Source: CAYMAX01 sp964388595 (GTDB taxonomy: Bacteria; Bacteroidota; Bacteroidia; Bacteroidales; UBA932). Taken from it: a stretch of 64,000 nt of DNA. The stretch is taken from contig CAYMAX010000001.1 in NCBI GenBank assembly GCA_964388595.1, positions 49,654-113,653 of the forward strand, given 5' to 3'. Shown here piece after piece: positions 16,733 through 25,751 of the stretch; the stretch's first letter is position 1, and the number at the start of each line of letters is the position of its first letter. The notes beneath the pieces were generated by a model. The model made no database searches. It had not been told where the DNA came from and worked only from the letters and a program-made list of their open reading frames with translations. A program made the translations under genes and the position numbers.

Positions 16733-18250
16733 ATGTTATGCAGAGTCTATAGTGCCACTTGTGTGGGACTTGAAGTAGTAAGAGTGACTGTGGAAGTCTC
16801 TATTTCACAGGGTGTAGGCATCTATCTGGTAGGTCTCCCGGACAGCGCAGTCAGAGAATCTCTGTTGCGGGTGACCACTGCCCTTTCTTGTTATGAATTC
16901 AGAATCCCTGGCAAAAAGACAGTTATAAATATGGCGCCGGCCAATATCAAAAAGGAAGGGTCTTCCTATGATGCGGCGATAGCGGTAGGTCTCCTTGCAG
17001 CTTCGGGACAGATACCGTTTTTCAAATCGGATGATTTTATGATATCGGGAGAACTGGCTTTGGACGGGACTCTTCGTCCCATTTCAGGAGCACTTCCCAT
17101 CGCAGTGCGGGCTTCAAATATGGGATTCAAGTCCTGCATTTTTCCGAAAGAATCTGCTATTGAAGCTTCTCAAGTCGAAGGGATTGAGGTGTATGGAGCC
17201 TCTTCCATCATAGAGATTATAGATATTCTCAATAGAGAAGACTATACAGAGAAGTTGATAGTTCGTTATAAGCCTCAAATACACGAAAACAGAAAATATA
17301 AAGATGATTTTGAAGATGTGATGGGACAGGAATTTGCGAAGAGAGGGTTGGAAATATCTGCTTGTGGAGGACACAATGTCATCCTGATTGGTTCACCCGG
17401 GTCAGGAAAAAGTTTTATGGCCCATTGTCTGGCATCTATTCTGCCTGCCATGAATCATAAGGAGGCTTTGGAAACGAGTATGATTTATTCTGTGTCGGGG
17501 AAGCTCAATGAGAAAACAGGGCTGATGGTTGAACGTCCTTTTCGCTGTCCACACCACACTGCGAGCATGGTATCTCTTGTGGGGGGAGGGACAAATGTGC
17601 TCCCTGGCGAGATTTCATTGGCTCACAACGGAGTGCTGTATCTTGACGAGATATCACAATACCCGATGGCGGTACTCGATGTTCTCAGACAGCCTTTGGA
17701 GGAGCGATGCATTTCTATTTCCAGAGCGAAAATAAAAGTCCGGTATCCTGCGAATTTTATCCTGGTGGGTTCGATGAATCCCTGTCCGTGTGGGTATGCA
17801 GGAGAGGATGATGACAGGTGCACCTGCTCTCCGGGGATGATAGCCCGTTATCGTTCCAAGATATCGGGGCCGTTTCTCGACAGGATAGATCTTAATATCA
17901 GAGTACGTCCTGTGGAGAGAAAATCATTGATAGATGGAGGAAAGAAAGAATCGAGTCTCGAGATAGCTAAAAGGGTTGCAAAAGTCAGAGAGAGACAATT
18001 GCAACGTTTTGTGAGAGAAGAGATATACACTAATTCTCAGATGAATGCAGAACAATTGGCGAGATATTGCCATCTCGGACCATCTGAGAAACAATTAATC
18101 GACAGAGTTATAGAAAGATACAGCCTCTCCGCGAGAGCATACAGCCGTATCCTTAAAATATCACGAACCATAGCAGATATGGAGGGTTCTCCGGAGATAC
18201 TTGTGCAACATATTTCTGAGGCTGTCCAGTATAGATGTAATATCGAATGA
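16733..18250 (+). CDS. YifB/ComM-family Mg-chelatase-like AAA+ ATPase
   Basis: The 505-residue protein has an N-terminal ChlI-like/Lon-protease-like fold domain (about 1-170, PGKKTVINMAPANIKKEGSSYDAAIA). A Mg-chelatase AAA+ core follows, with Walker A GSPGSGKS, Walker B GVLYLDEI, the cysteine-containing insert NPCPCGYAGEDDDRCTCSP and a C-terminal helical domain. In naturally competent bacteria ComM promotes branch migration during integration of incoming DNA; in others the role is unclear. The length is full and the key motifs intact. The ATG at 16733 gives MLCRVYSATCVGLE, the family-typical N-terminus. Confidence 0.92.
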   Translation: MLCRVYSATCVGLEVVRVTVEVSISQGVGIYLVGLPDSAVRESLLRVTTALSCYEFRIPGKKTVINMAPANIKKEGSSYDAAIAVGLLAASGQIPFFKSDDFMISGELALDGTLRPISGALPIAVRASNMGFKSCIFPKESAIEASQVEGIEVYGASSIIEIIDILNREDYTEKLIVRYKPQIHENRKYKDDFEDVMGQEFAKRGLEISACGGHNVILIGSPGSGKSFMAHCLASILPAMNHKEALETSMIYSVSGKLNEKTGLMVERPFRCPHHTASMVSLVGGGTNVLPGEISLAHNGVLYLDEISQYPMAVLDVLRQPLEERCISISRAKIKVRYPANFILVGSMNPCPCGYAGEDDDRCTCSPGMIARYRSKISGPFLDRIDLNIRVRPVERKSLIDGGKKESSLEIAKRVAKVRERQLQRFVREEIYTNSQMNAEQLARYCHLGPSEKQLIDRVIERYSLSARAYSRILKISRTIADMEGSPEILVQHISEAVQYRCNIE

Positions 18251-18255
18251 AAGTG

Positions 18256-18284
18256 TTGAAAGATTATCTTTTTTAGTACTTTTG
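18256..18284 (+). promoter_or_regulatory. Promoter of the YfcE-like phosphoesterase gene
   Basis: TTG at 18256-18258 and TACTTTTG at 18277-18284 are separated by 18 bases. This is close to the Bacteroidetes -33/-7 arrangement. The ATG follows 7 bases past the box. Confidence 0.55.
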
Positions 18285-18291
18285 TAATCGT

Positions 18292-18789
18292 ATGACATAT
18301 ATTGGCTTGATATCTGATACGCACTGTTATTTTGATGATTCCATCAGGAGATTTCTCGACCCCGTTCACGAAATTTGGCATGCAGGCGATTTTGGTAATT
18401 TGGAGACATTTCAATCAATCTCCGAGTTCAAACCTTTGCGAGGTGTTTTTGGTAACTGTGACGGGACAGACATCAGACAAAGAGTGCCTCTCTCTCAGTG
18501 TTTTGAATGTGAAGGTAAGAAGGTGTTGATGATGCACATAGGAGGTTACCCGGGTCACTATGACATGAAAGCTCTGTCACTCATCACAGCCCATCTTCCC
18601 AATATTTTCGTATGCGGGCATTCTCATATCTTGAAAGTTATCAATGATTTCAAGTACAATATGCTTGACCTCAACCCGGGTGCTTCCGGAATATACGGTT
18701 TTCACATTGTCAGGACAGCACTGCGTTTTAAGATAGACGGGGGCAATATTTTCGATATGGAGGTAGGGGAATGGGAAAAGAAAAATTAA
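18292..18789 (+). CDS. YfcE/MJ0936-family metallophosphoesterase
   Basis: This 165-residue calcineurin-like phosphoesterase is cytoplasmic and probably hydrolyses phosphodiesters. All metal-binding motifs are present: SDTH near residue 8, HAGD near 30, GNCD near 57, the MMHIGG histidine near 80 and GHSH near 106. The LNPGASG segment near the C-terminus is typical of the YfcE group. The next gene starts 35 bases after the stop. Natural substrate unknown. Confidence 0.9.
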   Translation: MTYIGLISDTHCYFDDSIRRFLDPVHEIWHAGDFGNLETFQSISEFKPLRGVFGNCDGTDIRQRVPLSQCFECEGKKVLMMHIGGYPGHYDMKALSLITAHLPNIFVCGHSHILKVINDFKYNMLDLNPGASGIYGFHIVRTALRFKIDGGNIFDMEVGEWEKKN

Positions 18790-18824
18790 AAGCGACATTT
18801 ACTCAACAAACACATAATATTAAT

Positions 18825-21308
18825 ATGAAACATTACTTTACATTTTTTGCTCTCTCTCTGTTATTTTCTGCAGGTGTGACGCTAAGTGCTCAGCAAACAC
18901 CCATCACCCACGCCAACTACGACCTTGCCGAGCGTTTCTCACCCAAGAAAGTCAACAGAATGGTTTTCACTCAGTCCATTAGAGCTAACTGGTTCGAAAA
19001 ATCAGATAAATTCTGGTATGAATGGAAAAATACCGATGGTGTCAACTATTACATTGTAGATCCCGTGGCCAAGACCAAAAGATATGTTTTCGACCTCGAA
19101 CAGCTTGCCATGCAGCTTACCGAGATAACAAAAGACCCATTTGATGCTCAACATATTCCCATAAAGAATCTTAAGCTCAAAGATGACAAGATTTTCACTT
19201 TCGACATTCAATCCAATTTGGAAGTTGAGAAGAAAGATAAAAAAGATAAAAACAAGGAAGCTGCCGACACTACCAAAAAAGCTCCCAAGGGAAAACCCAA
19301 GATGGAGAAAAAGGTTTTCCATTTCGAATATGACATTGCTTCAAATAAGCTTAAGGATGTATCCGATATAGAGCCTGAAGCTCAATTCCCCCGCTGGGCA
19401 GGTATCTCTCCCGACAGCAGTTATGTTGTCTATGCGAAAGGTTATAATCTCTACTATATGGATATGGCCAATCTTCGTAAGGCTATGGAAGATGAAAAAG
19501 ACAGCACCATAGTGGAAACTGCTCTTACTACCGATGGCACTAAAGATATTCCTTATGGGGGCAACTCATACAGCGGTATAGATGAAAGAGATTCTACCAA
19601 AAGATACAGGGTGTCCACTACATGGTCTCCCGATTCTAAATATTTCACTCTCGAAAAATTTGATTTGTCGGGATTGAAAGAGTTATGGGTCATAAATTCC
19701 CTCTCCAACCCACGTCCCACTTTGGAAACATACAAGTATCAACTCCCGGGCGAACCGAGTGCCAAGACTTATGTTATGCTCTTCAACATGCAGGACAAAA
19801 CTCATAAGGTCCTCAAGGCTGACAAATATAAAGACCAGTCTATCGAAGTGGAAAATGCCCCTTTCACCAAGAAAAATATCTATTCCAAGTATTTCTACAG
19901 CACTTGGGTAGGAGACAACAAGACATTTTATTTATCCCGTATCAGTCGTGACCTTCATCATTATGAACTTTTGAAAGCCAATGTGGATGATGACAGTATC
20001 AAAGTAGTTCTCGACGAGGAGAGTAACACATACATTGATGTTACGAGCTTCAGACTTGTCAATAATGGAAAAGAAATCATCAAAATGTCTGAACGCAACG
20101 GATGGTCACATCTCTACCTCTATTCGAGCGATGGTACATATAAAAATGCTATTACCAAAGGTGCTTTCCACGTATATAGAATACTCTCAGTGGATGATGC
20201 CACTCGTACTGTCATCTTCTCGGCCAATGGTTATAACAAGAAAGAAAATCCTTACTATGAACATCTATACAGAGTAGGGTTTGATGGCTCAGGATTGAAA
20301 CTTCTTGATATAGTAGATTTCGACAATAGGAGTGATGTTAGTGAGAATGGCAAGTTTTTCATCAGCAGCTCATCCAGAGTCAATACTGCCCCCACCAATG
20401 CTTTATATACTACAGCAGGAGTTAAGATAATGGATCTTGAGACTGCAGATTTCAGCCAACTTCTTGCAGCCGGATACAAATTCCCCGAGCCTTTCAAAGT
20501 AAAAGCAGCTGATGGCATCACAGATTTGTACGGAGTGATGTACAAACCTTTTGACTTCGATTCGACTAAACTTTATCCCATCATCGAATATGTATACCCG
20601 GGGCCACAGACTGAGGCTACCAATTACTTTTGGACCAAGGGTATGAATAGACTTGACCGTCTTGCACAGCTCGGTTTTATTGTCATCACAGTAGGTAACA
20701 GGGGAGGTCATCCCGACCGTTCCAAATGGTATCATAATTTCGGTTACGGCAACCTCCGCGATTATGGTTTGGAAGATCAGAAAGTGGCTGTTCAGCAGCT
20801 CGCTGCCCAGCACAAATACATAGATATCAATAAAGTAGGTATTCATGGCCATTCAGGTGGTGGATTTATGTCTACTGCTGCCATACTCACTTATCCCGAT
20901 TTCTTTAAAGTAGCTGTATCCTGCGCCGGTAATCATGACAATACTATCTACAATCGTTGGTGGAGTGAGACACATCATGGTATCAAGGAGGAAGTATCGG
21001 AAAAAGGTGATACTACTTTCAAATACAGCATTCACACCAATCAGGAACTGGTCAAAAATCTCAAAGGACATCTGTTACTGGTGCATGGTGATATAGATAA
21101 CAATGTCAATCCTGCCAATTCCATCAGGGTGGCAAATGCCCTTATCCGTGCCAATAAACGTTTTGAGATTTTGATACTCCCCGGGCAGCGTCATGGTTTC
21201 GGGGATATGGATGAGTATTTCTTCTGGAAAATGTCTGATTTCTTCTCACGTTATCTCATAGGAGACTATCAGAATTCAGTAGATATTCCTCAGATGAATA
21301 ACGATTAG
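18825..21308 (+). CDS. Secreted S9-family prolyl oligopeptidase (DPP IV-like)
   Basis: The 827-residue protein is a serine dipeptidyl-peptidase-type enzyme that would trim peptides in the periplasm. A signal peptide covers 1-22 (cleavage before QQTPIT). A beta-propeller follows, interrupted by a Lys/Asp/Pro-rich insert near 130-170, then the alpha/beta-hydrolase domain. The triad is visible: Ser677 in GHSGGG, Asp758 in HGDIDNNV and His790 in GQRHGF. The frame extends upstream to 18771 inside the previous gene, but the ATG at 18825 begins a proper signal peptide. Its stop overlaps the convergent LOG-family gene by four bases. Close relatives include DPP-like peptidases of asaccharolytic Bacteroidetes. 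Confidence 0.92.
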   Translation: MKHYFTFFALSLLFSAGVTLSAQQTPITHANYDLAERFSPKKVNRMVFTQSIRANWFEKSDKFWYEWKNTDGVNYYIVDPVAKTKRYVFDLEQLAMQLTEITKDPFDAQHIPIKNLKLKDDKIFTFDIQSNLEVEKKDKKDKNKEAADTTKKAPKGKPKMEKKVFHFEYDIASNKLKDVSDIEPEAQFPRWAGISPDSSYVVYAKGYNLYYMDMANLRKAMEDEKDSTIVETALTTDGTKDIPYGGNSYSGIDERDSTKRYRVSTTWSPDSKYFTLEKFDLSGLKELWVINSLSNPRPTLETYKYQLPGEPSAKTYVMLFNMQDKTHKVLKADKYKDQSIEVENAPFTKKNIYSKYFYSTWVGDNKTFYLSRISRDLHHYELLKANVDDDSIKVVLDEESNTYIDVTSFRLVNNGKEIIKMSERNGWSHLYLYSSDGTYKNAITKGAFHVYRILSVDDATRTVIFSANGYNKKENPYYEHLYRVGFDGSGLKLLDIVDFDNRSDVSENGKFFISSSSRVNTAPTNALYTTAGVKIMDLETADFSQLLAAGYKFPEPFKVKAADGITDLYGVMYKPFDFDSTKLYPIIEYVYPGPQTEATNYFWTKGMNRLDRLAQLGFIVITVGNRGGHPDRSKWYHNFGYGNLRDYGLEDQKVAVQQLAAQHKYIDINKVGIHGHSGGGFMSTAAILTYPDFFKVAVSCAGNHDNTIYNRWWSETHHGIKEEVSEKGDTTFKYSIHTNQELVKNLKGHLLLVHGDIDNNVNPANSIRVANALIRANKRFEILILPGQRHGFGDMDEYFFWKMSDFFSRYLIGDYQNSVDIPQMNND

Positions 21309-21874
21309 TCAACTGACTTTTTAACTGCTGCTACCACCTCATCCACAGATGAGCAGAATGAGATGAGTGCTTCCTCTTCAGGAGGGATGAATCCATACCT
21401 GACCATGTTGTGGATGAGTTGGCGAAGCGGGGTATAATAATCGAGAATATTTAATACAAAGACAGGCTTGATGTGAAGACCCAGCTGTTTGCTCAGGGTA
21501 TATTCCATCAGTTCATCTATCGTGCCGAAGCTGCCGGGGAGTATTATGCAGCCGTCACTCATGCTGTTCATCAGTGCCTTTCGTTCCTGAAGGTCCTTTA
21601 CATAAATCATACGGCTCAAGTGGTGATGGAGAACATCTATGCCTGCTTCCCTAATCTCTTTTTTGCCTTTAAATCCCTTCGGGAATATTCCGATAACTTC
21701 TCCATTGACCTCGAGGGCGCCATCGGCAAGTGCTTTCATCGTCCCCACATTGGCTCCTCCGTAGATAATTGTAATATTATTCTCGGCGAGCATCCTGCCC
21801 AAGGTGGAAGCGGAGTTACCGAATATCGTATCATTCCCTATTTTGGAGCCTAAATACACTGCGACAGATTTCAT
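21305..21874 (-). CDS. LOG-family nucleotide phosphoribohydrolase
   Basis: LOG enzymes cleave cytokinin or purine nucleoside 5'-monophosphates to free base and ribose-5-phosphate. The 189-residue length fits. Conserved parts are VYLGSKIGND at the start, IIYGGANVGTMKALADGAL, DLQERKALM and LPGSFGTIDELME. The last corresponds to the signature PGGxGTxxE, but with Ser for the second Gly. The ATG at 21872-21874 has a minus-strand TATCTTTG box 22 bases upstream. The physiological substrate in Bacteroidetes is unclear. Confidence 0.88.
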   Translation of the reverse strand: MKSVAVYLGSKIGNDTIFGNSASTLGRMLAENNITIIYGGANVGTMKALADGALEVNGEVIGIFPKGFKGKKEIREAGIDVLHHHLSRMIYVKDLQERKALMNSMSDGCIILPGSFGTIDELMEYTLSKQLGLHIKPVFVLNILDYYTPLRQLIHNMVRYGFIPPEEEALISFCSSVDEVVAAVKKSVD

Positions 21875-21896
21875 ATCCTTCCTGATTTATTTTGTG

Positions 21897-21937
21897 CAAA
21901 GATAGGGAAAAAGGTTGTCAGGAATATGTTATCTTTG
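21897..21937. promoter_or_regulatory. Divergent -7 boxes, LOG gene and nadC
   Basis: The complement of 21897-21904 is TATCTTTG toward the LOG gene. TATCTTTG at 21930-21937 reads toward nadC, whose ATG is at 21960. The two octamers are identical and oppositely directed. Confidence 0.6.
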
Positions 21938-21959
21938 TAGATGTATAATCTTATTTCCA

Positions 21960-22799
21960 ATGGATAAAGAACAATTGATAGACAGGCTTATCGACATTGC
22001 CATAGAAGAAGATATCGGAAGTGGCGATATCACTACTGAGTCGATTATCCCTACCTCTTCGGCAGCCACAGCTACTATGACTGCCAAAATGGACGGAGTA
22101 ATATCGGGTCTTGAGATAGTTGAGAAAGTATTTCGCAAATTTGAACCGGGGATAGTGTTTACTCCTCGAGCTAAAGATGGAGACACTGTCAGGAAGGGGG
22201 ATGTTATTCTCACTGTCGAAGGGAGCTATGCTTCACTTCTCAAGGGGGAGCGTATATCTCTCAATTTTTTCCAAAGGATGTCAGGCATCGCCACTCAGAC
22301 AGCCAAATATGTGGCTGAATTGAAAGGGACTCATACTCAACTCCTCGACACGAGGAAAACAGCACCCGGCATGCGGGTCACAGATAAAATGGCGGTACTC
22401 CAGGGAGGCGGGACGAATCACCGTATGGGACTTTTCGATATGGTGATGATTAAGGACAATCATATCAAGATGGCAGGTTCTATCACTAATGCTGTGGCAC
22501 AAGTGAGAAAGAAAGTTCCATCTGACATAAAGGTGGAAGTGGAGACTACCGATCTTGACGAAGTGAGAGAAGCATTAAAGGCAGGTGCAGATATCATAAT
22601 GCTCGACAATATGACCAACTCTATGATGTCTGAAGCGGTGAAAATAATTGCCGGTAAAGCCAAGACAGAAGCCTCCGGCAATATGACTATCCCAAGGCTC
22701 CACGAAGTGGCTCTTACAGGGGTAGATTATATATCTGTGGGGGCATTGACACATTCGGTCCAAGCTATGGATATCAGTATGAATATCGTCAAAAAGTGA
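21960..22799 (+). CDS. nadC: Quinolinate phosphoribosyltransferase (decarboxylating)
   Basis: NadC converts quinolinate and PRPP to nicotinate mononucleotide in de novo NAD synthesis. The 279-residue protein matches the family. It shows EEDIGSGDITTE near the start, SGIATQTAKYV, LDTRKTAPGMR with catalytic Arg/Lys residues, GGGTNHRMGLFDMVMIKDNH, and VEVETTDLDE/IMLDNM toward the C-terminus. The ATG at 21960 is preferred over the upstream in-frame start at 21915, which would precede the promoter box. nadA follows after 7 bases, so these form a nadC-nadA operon facing nadB. Confidence 0.96.
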   Translation: MDKEQLIDRLIDIAIEEDIGSGDITTESIIPTSSAATATMTAKMDGVISGLEIVEKVFRKFEPGIVFTPRAKDGDTVRKGDVILTVEGSYASLLKGERISLNFFQRMSGIATQTAKYVAELKGTHTQLLDTRKTAPGMRVTDKMAVLQGGGTNHRMGLFDMVMIKDNHIKMAGSITNAVAQVRKKVPSDIKVEVETTDLDEVREALKAGADIIMLDNMTNSMMSEAVKIIAGKAKTEASGNMTIPRLHEVALTGVDYISVGALTHSVQAMDISMNIVKK

Positions 22800-22806
22800 G
22801 AGTATT

Positions 22807-23733
22807 ATGAATAAACAGGAGCTCATAAGTGCTATAGAACATCTCAAAAAGGAGAAAAATGCAATTATTCTCGCCCATTATTATGTCGATTCCGACATAC
22901 AGGATATTTGCGATTTTCTCGGAGATTCTCTTGAATTGGCCAAACGGGCAGCTTCCACTGATGCCGATATCATTGTCTTCTGTGGAGTTCATTTTATGGC
23001 AGAGACAGCTGCGATACTTGCCCCCCGTCAGAAAGTTCTCATACCCACTTTGGGAGCAGGATGCTCACTTGCTGATGGAGTGAGTGGAGAAGACCTTCGC
23101 AAATGGAAGTCATCTCACCCCGAAGGAGTGGTTATAAGTTATGTCAATACCACGGCAGATGTAAAGGCCGAGACCGATATCTGCTGCACCTCTGCCAATG
23201 CAGTCAAGGTGGCTCAATCCATTCCTCAAGGCAAACCTATACTTTTCGTCCCTGATTATCATTTGGGACATTATATCAATCAAGTGGCAGGACTTGATAT
23301 GGAGATATGGGATGGCAATTGCTGTGTTCACAAGAAGATATCCTCCGAGATGGTGAAGAGCATGCTTGCCAAGTATCCACAGGCTGAAGTACTCATTCAT
23401 CCCGAATCAGAATGTTCTCTCAGCGAAGAGATTATCAACCATCCGCGTTGTTTCTTCTATTCGACATCAGGGATTATCCGTCACGCAATGCACTCTGACA
23501 GGAAAGAGTTCATCATTGCTACTGAAAATGGTGTCATACATCAACTTCAGAAGAGATGTCCCGACAAGAAGTTTATACCAATATCAGACCTCACTATCTG
23601 TCAGTGGATGAAGCTCTGTAATCTTCAGAATCTATATGAATCTTTACTATACGAGAGATATCATGTCTCAGTACCTGAAGAGATAGCCAAAAAGGCTCTG
23701 ATACCTATTCAAAGAATGATCGCTTTGAATTGA
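22807..23733 (+). CDS. nadA: Quinolinate synthase A
   Basis: NadA condenses iminoaspartate (from NadB) with dihydroxyacetone phosphate to give quinolinate, using a [4Fe-4S] cluster. The 308-residue protein has ILAHYYV, CGVHFMAETAAIL, the cluster Cys in GAGCSLAD, CCTSANAVKV and the HPESECS segment near 200. All are expected in the family. It follows nadC by 7 bases. Its last 29 bases overlap the 3' end of the convergent nadB, an antisense overlap between two genes of the same pathway. Confidence 0.96.
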   Translation: MNKQELISAIEHLKKEKNAIILAHYYVDSDIQDICDFLGDSLELAKRAASTDADIIVFCGVHFMAETAAILAPRQKVLIPTLGAGCSLADGVSGEDLRKWKSSHPEGVVISYVNTTADVKAETDICCTSANAVKVAQSIPQGKPILFVPDYHLGHYINQVAGLDMEIWDGNCCVHKKISSEMVKSMLAKYPQAEVLIHPESECSLSEEIINHPRCFFYSTSGIIRHAMHSDRKEFIIATENGVIHQLQKRCPDKKFIPISDLTICQWMKLCNLQNLYESLLYERYHVSVPEEIAKKALIPIQRMIALN

Positions 23734-25282
23734 CCTTTACCGTCTCCAGCTTCTTGGAAATCTGCTGAACTGTATGAACGGCGTACTCCTCTTTCAACAC
23801 CGGGTAATCCTCTCTGTAGTGCCCGCCTCTGCTCTCTTTTCTAAATCGTGCACCTGTCATGATAAGATAGGCAACTGTCAGAAGTTTGCGCGAAGCTTCG
23901 TCATAATATTCGTTTTTGGGATCACCGAGTTCGCGAAGTTGAGTCTTTATGAGGTTGAGCCCCGTAGAGAGCAGCAGTTCTGAACGAATGATACCGGAAC
24001 AATTGTTTAAGGTGTGCGCTATCAGTTGTTTTAGGGAAATATATTTTGCTGCAGCCGATGGGTCTTTGTGATACATCTTCTCAAAAGTGGGGTAAGAGAG
24101 AATCTTGCTATATTCTTTGGATGTCTCGATAGCCCTCTGACCAAACACTAAACATTCCAACAATGAATTGGAAGCCAATCTGTTGGCTCCCATTATCCCT
24201 GTGGAAGCAACTTCTCCACAGACATAGAGACGCTTGATATCGCTCCTTCCATATAGGTCCGATGCCACTCCTCCGACAGTATAATGTGCTGCAGGTGCCA
24301 CAGGAATCTTGTCCGTAAGGTCAAATCCGTACTCTGAACAGCGGGCACAGATGGTGGGAAATCTGTTCTTGATTCGTTGGGGATCAAGGTGCTTGAGGGA
24401 GAGAATGACATAAGGTCTGTCATCCTGCGCCATCTGTTTGAAAATCGAGCGGGCGACTATATCTCTCGGTGCAAGTTCCGCCAATTCGTGAATGGGGAGC
24501 ATAAAACGTTTCCCATCCTTGTCGAGCAGATATGCACCTTCTCCTCTCACAGCTTCGCTTATCAGAAAAGCTTTTGGAGAGTTTTCTATGTAGAGTGCAG
24601 TGGGATGGAACTGGATGAACTCCATATCAATGATGCGACATCCTGCTTTGTAGGCCATAGCGATACCATCGCCAATGGTGGTCTCAGGATTGGTGGTACG
24701 GGTGAATATGGCAGAAGTGCCTCCTGAAGTGAGAAATGTATGTTCAGCATAGATTATCTCCTCAGTATCTGTCTCTTCATTCCAACATCTGGCACCATAG
24801 CAAACTCCATCCAATACCAAAAAATCTATTACTGAGATATTTTCGCGGATGGTAATATTGGGATTGTCAGTCACTTTGGAGATGAGGAACTCGGTGATAT
24901 ATTTACCGGTGGCGTCTCCACCTGCATGGAGAATCCTGTTCCTGTGATGTCCTCCTTCAAGTCCGAGGGAGAGTTTTCCGTTTTCGGTATCAAATTGCAT
25001 CCCCTCATCAATAATCTCGTGAATACGTTCAGGCCCTTCGTTGACAAGTATTTTTACCGCTTTTTTCTCACATAATCCTCTTCCGGCTATAACTGTATCT
25101 GTAAAATGAATATTGGGGTCATCTTCTATGGTGGTAACGGCAGCTATCCCTCCCTGGGCATTGTACGAATTGCTGTCTCTGATATATTTCTTGGTGACTA
25201 TCAATACTTCTCCGAGAGATGAAGCTTTATGAGCGGCATAAAGTCCGGCAAGACCGGTCCCAATAACCAGATATTTAATCAT
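23705..25282 (-). CDS. nadB: L-aspartate oxidase
   Basis: NadB is the FAD enzyme that oxidises L-aspartate to iminoaspartate, the first step of de novo NAD synthesis. The 525-residue protein begins with the dinucleotide-binding VIGTGLAGLYAA. It also has SYNAQGGIAAV, GLEGGHHRNRILHAGGDATG and the active-site region MEFIQFHPTAL. The substrate loop RGEGAYLLDKDGKRFM and the C-terminal helical domain with SRGGHYREDYP follow. It is preceded by tsaE with three bases between them, so it is the second gene of a tsaE-nadB operon. The C-terminus overlaps nadA. Confidence 0.96.
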   Translation of the reverse strand: MIKYLVIGTGLAGLYAAHKASSLGEVLIVTKKYIRDSNSYNAQGGIAAVTTIEDDPNIHFTDTVIAGRGLCEKKAVKILVNEGPERIHEIIDEGMQFDTENGKLSLGLEGGHHRNRILHAGGDATGKYITEFLISKVTDNPNITIRENISVIDFLVLDGVCYGARCWNEETDTEEIIYAEHTFLTSGGTSAIFTRTTNPETTIGDGIAMAYKAGCRIIDMEFIQFHPTALYIENSPKAFLISEAVRGEGAYLLDKDGKRFMLPIHELAELAPRDIVARSIFKQMAQDDRPYVILSLKHLDPQRIKNRFPTICARCSEYGFDLTDKIPVAPAAHYTVGGVASDLYGRSDIKRLYVCGEVASTGIMGANRLASNSLLECLVFGQRAIETSKEYSKILSYPTFEKMYHKDPSAAAKYISLKQLIAHTLNNCSGIIRSELLLSTGLNLIKTQLRELGDPKNEYYDEASRKLLTVAYLIMTGARFRKESRGGHYREDYPVLKEEYAVHTVQQISKKLETVKVNSKRSFFE

Positions 25283-25285
25283 AAT

Positions 25286-25696
25286 CTATAAATTAATCGT
25301 TCTGAATCCGTCGTCCCCTACAGTGATGGAGACTCGCAGAGTCTCTTCTGGGAGGATATCTTCGATTTTTTCAGGCCACTCTATCAGACACAATCCACCT
25401 CCATATACATATTCGTCAAACCCAATATCCATGGCCTCTTGAAGTTTATTAATCCTGTAAAAATCAAAATGATAGATAGGAGCACCATCACAAGTGCGGT
25501 ATTCGTTGATAATGGTAAATGTGGGACTGTTGACGACGTCTTCTACACCAAGAACTTTGCAAAGGGCTGCTATGAAAGTAGTTTTGCCTGCTCCCATCTC
25601 TCCGTAGAAAGCGATGATTTTATGCTCGCCGATGGCATTGACAAATTCTCGAGCCGCTTCTTCGATGTGCGACAAATCCTTTATTACTATATGCAT
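25286..25696 (-). CDS. tsaE: tRNA t6A synthesis ATPase
   Basis: TsaE is the small ATPase that, with TsaB and TsaD, supports transfer of the threonylcarbamoyl group to A37 of ANN-decoding tRNAs. The 136-residue length is typical. Walker A GEMGAGKT lies near residues 32-39. VNSPTFTIINEY (switch-like) and FDFYRI follow, then the LIEWPEKI Walker-B-like segment. The ATG at 25694-25696 follows a minus-strand TACATTTG box (25704-25711) by only 7 bases, so the mRNA would be almost leaderless. nadB is just downstream. Confidence 0.95.
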   Translation of the reverse strand: MHIVIKDLSHIEEAAREFVNAIGEHKIIAFYGEMGAGKTTFIAALCKVLGVEDVVNSPTFTIINEYRTCDGAPIYHFDFYRINKLQEAMDIGFDEYVYGGGLCLIEWPEKIEDILPEETLRVSITVGDDGFRTINL

Positions 25697-25703
25697 AACA
25701 ACA

Positions 25704-25729
25704 CAAATGTACGAAATTCTGTATATTTG
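25704..25729. promoter_or_regulatory. Divergent -7 boxes, tsaE-nadB and rsmE
   Basis: The complement of 25704-25711 is TACATTTG toward tsaE. TATATTTG at 25722-25729 reads toward rsmE. The rsmE box lies downstream of the only in-frame ATG (25707), so that ATG cannot be on the mRNA if this is the promoter. This decides the rsmE start. Confidence 0.6.
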
Positions 25730-25751
25730 TGCCCTATTAAAACTTTATCTC

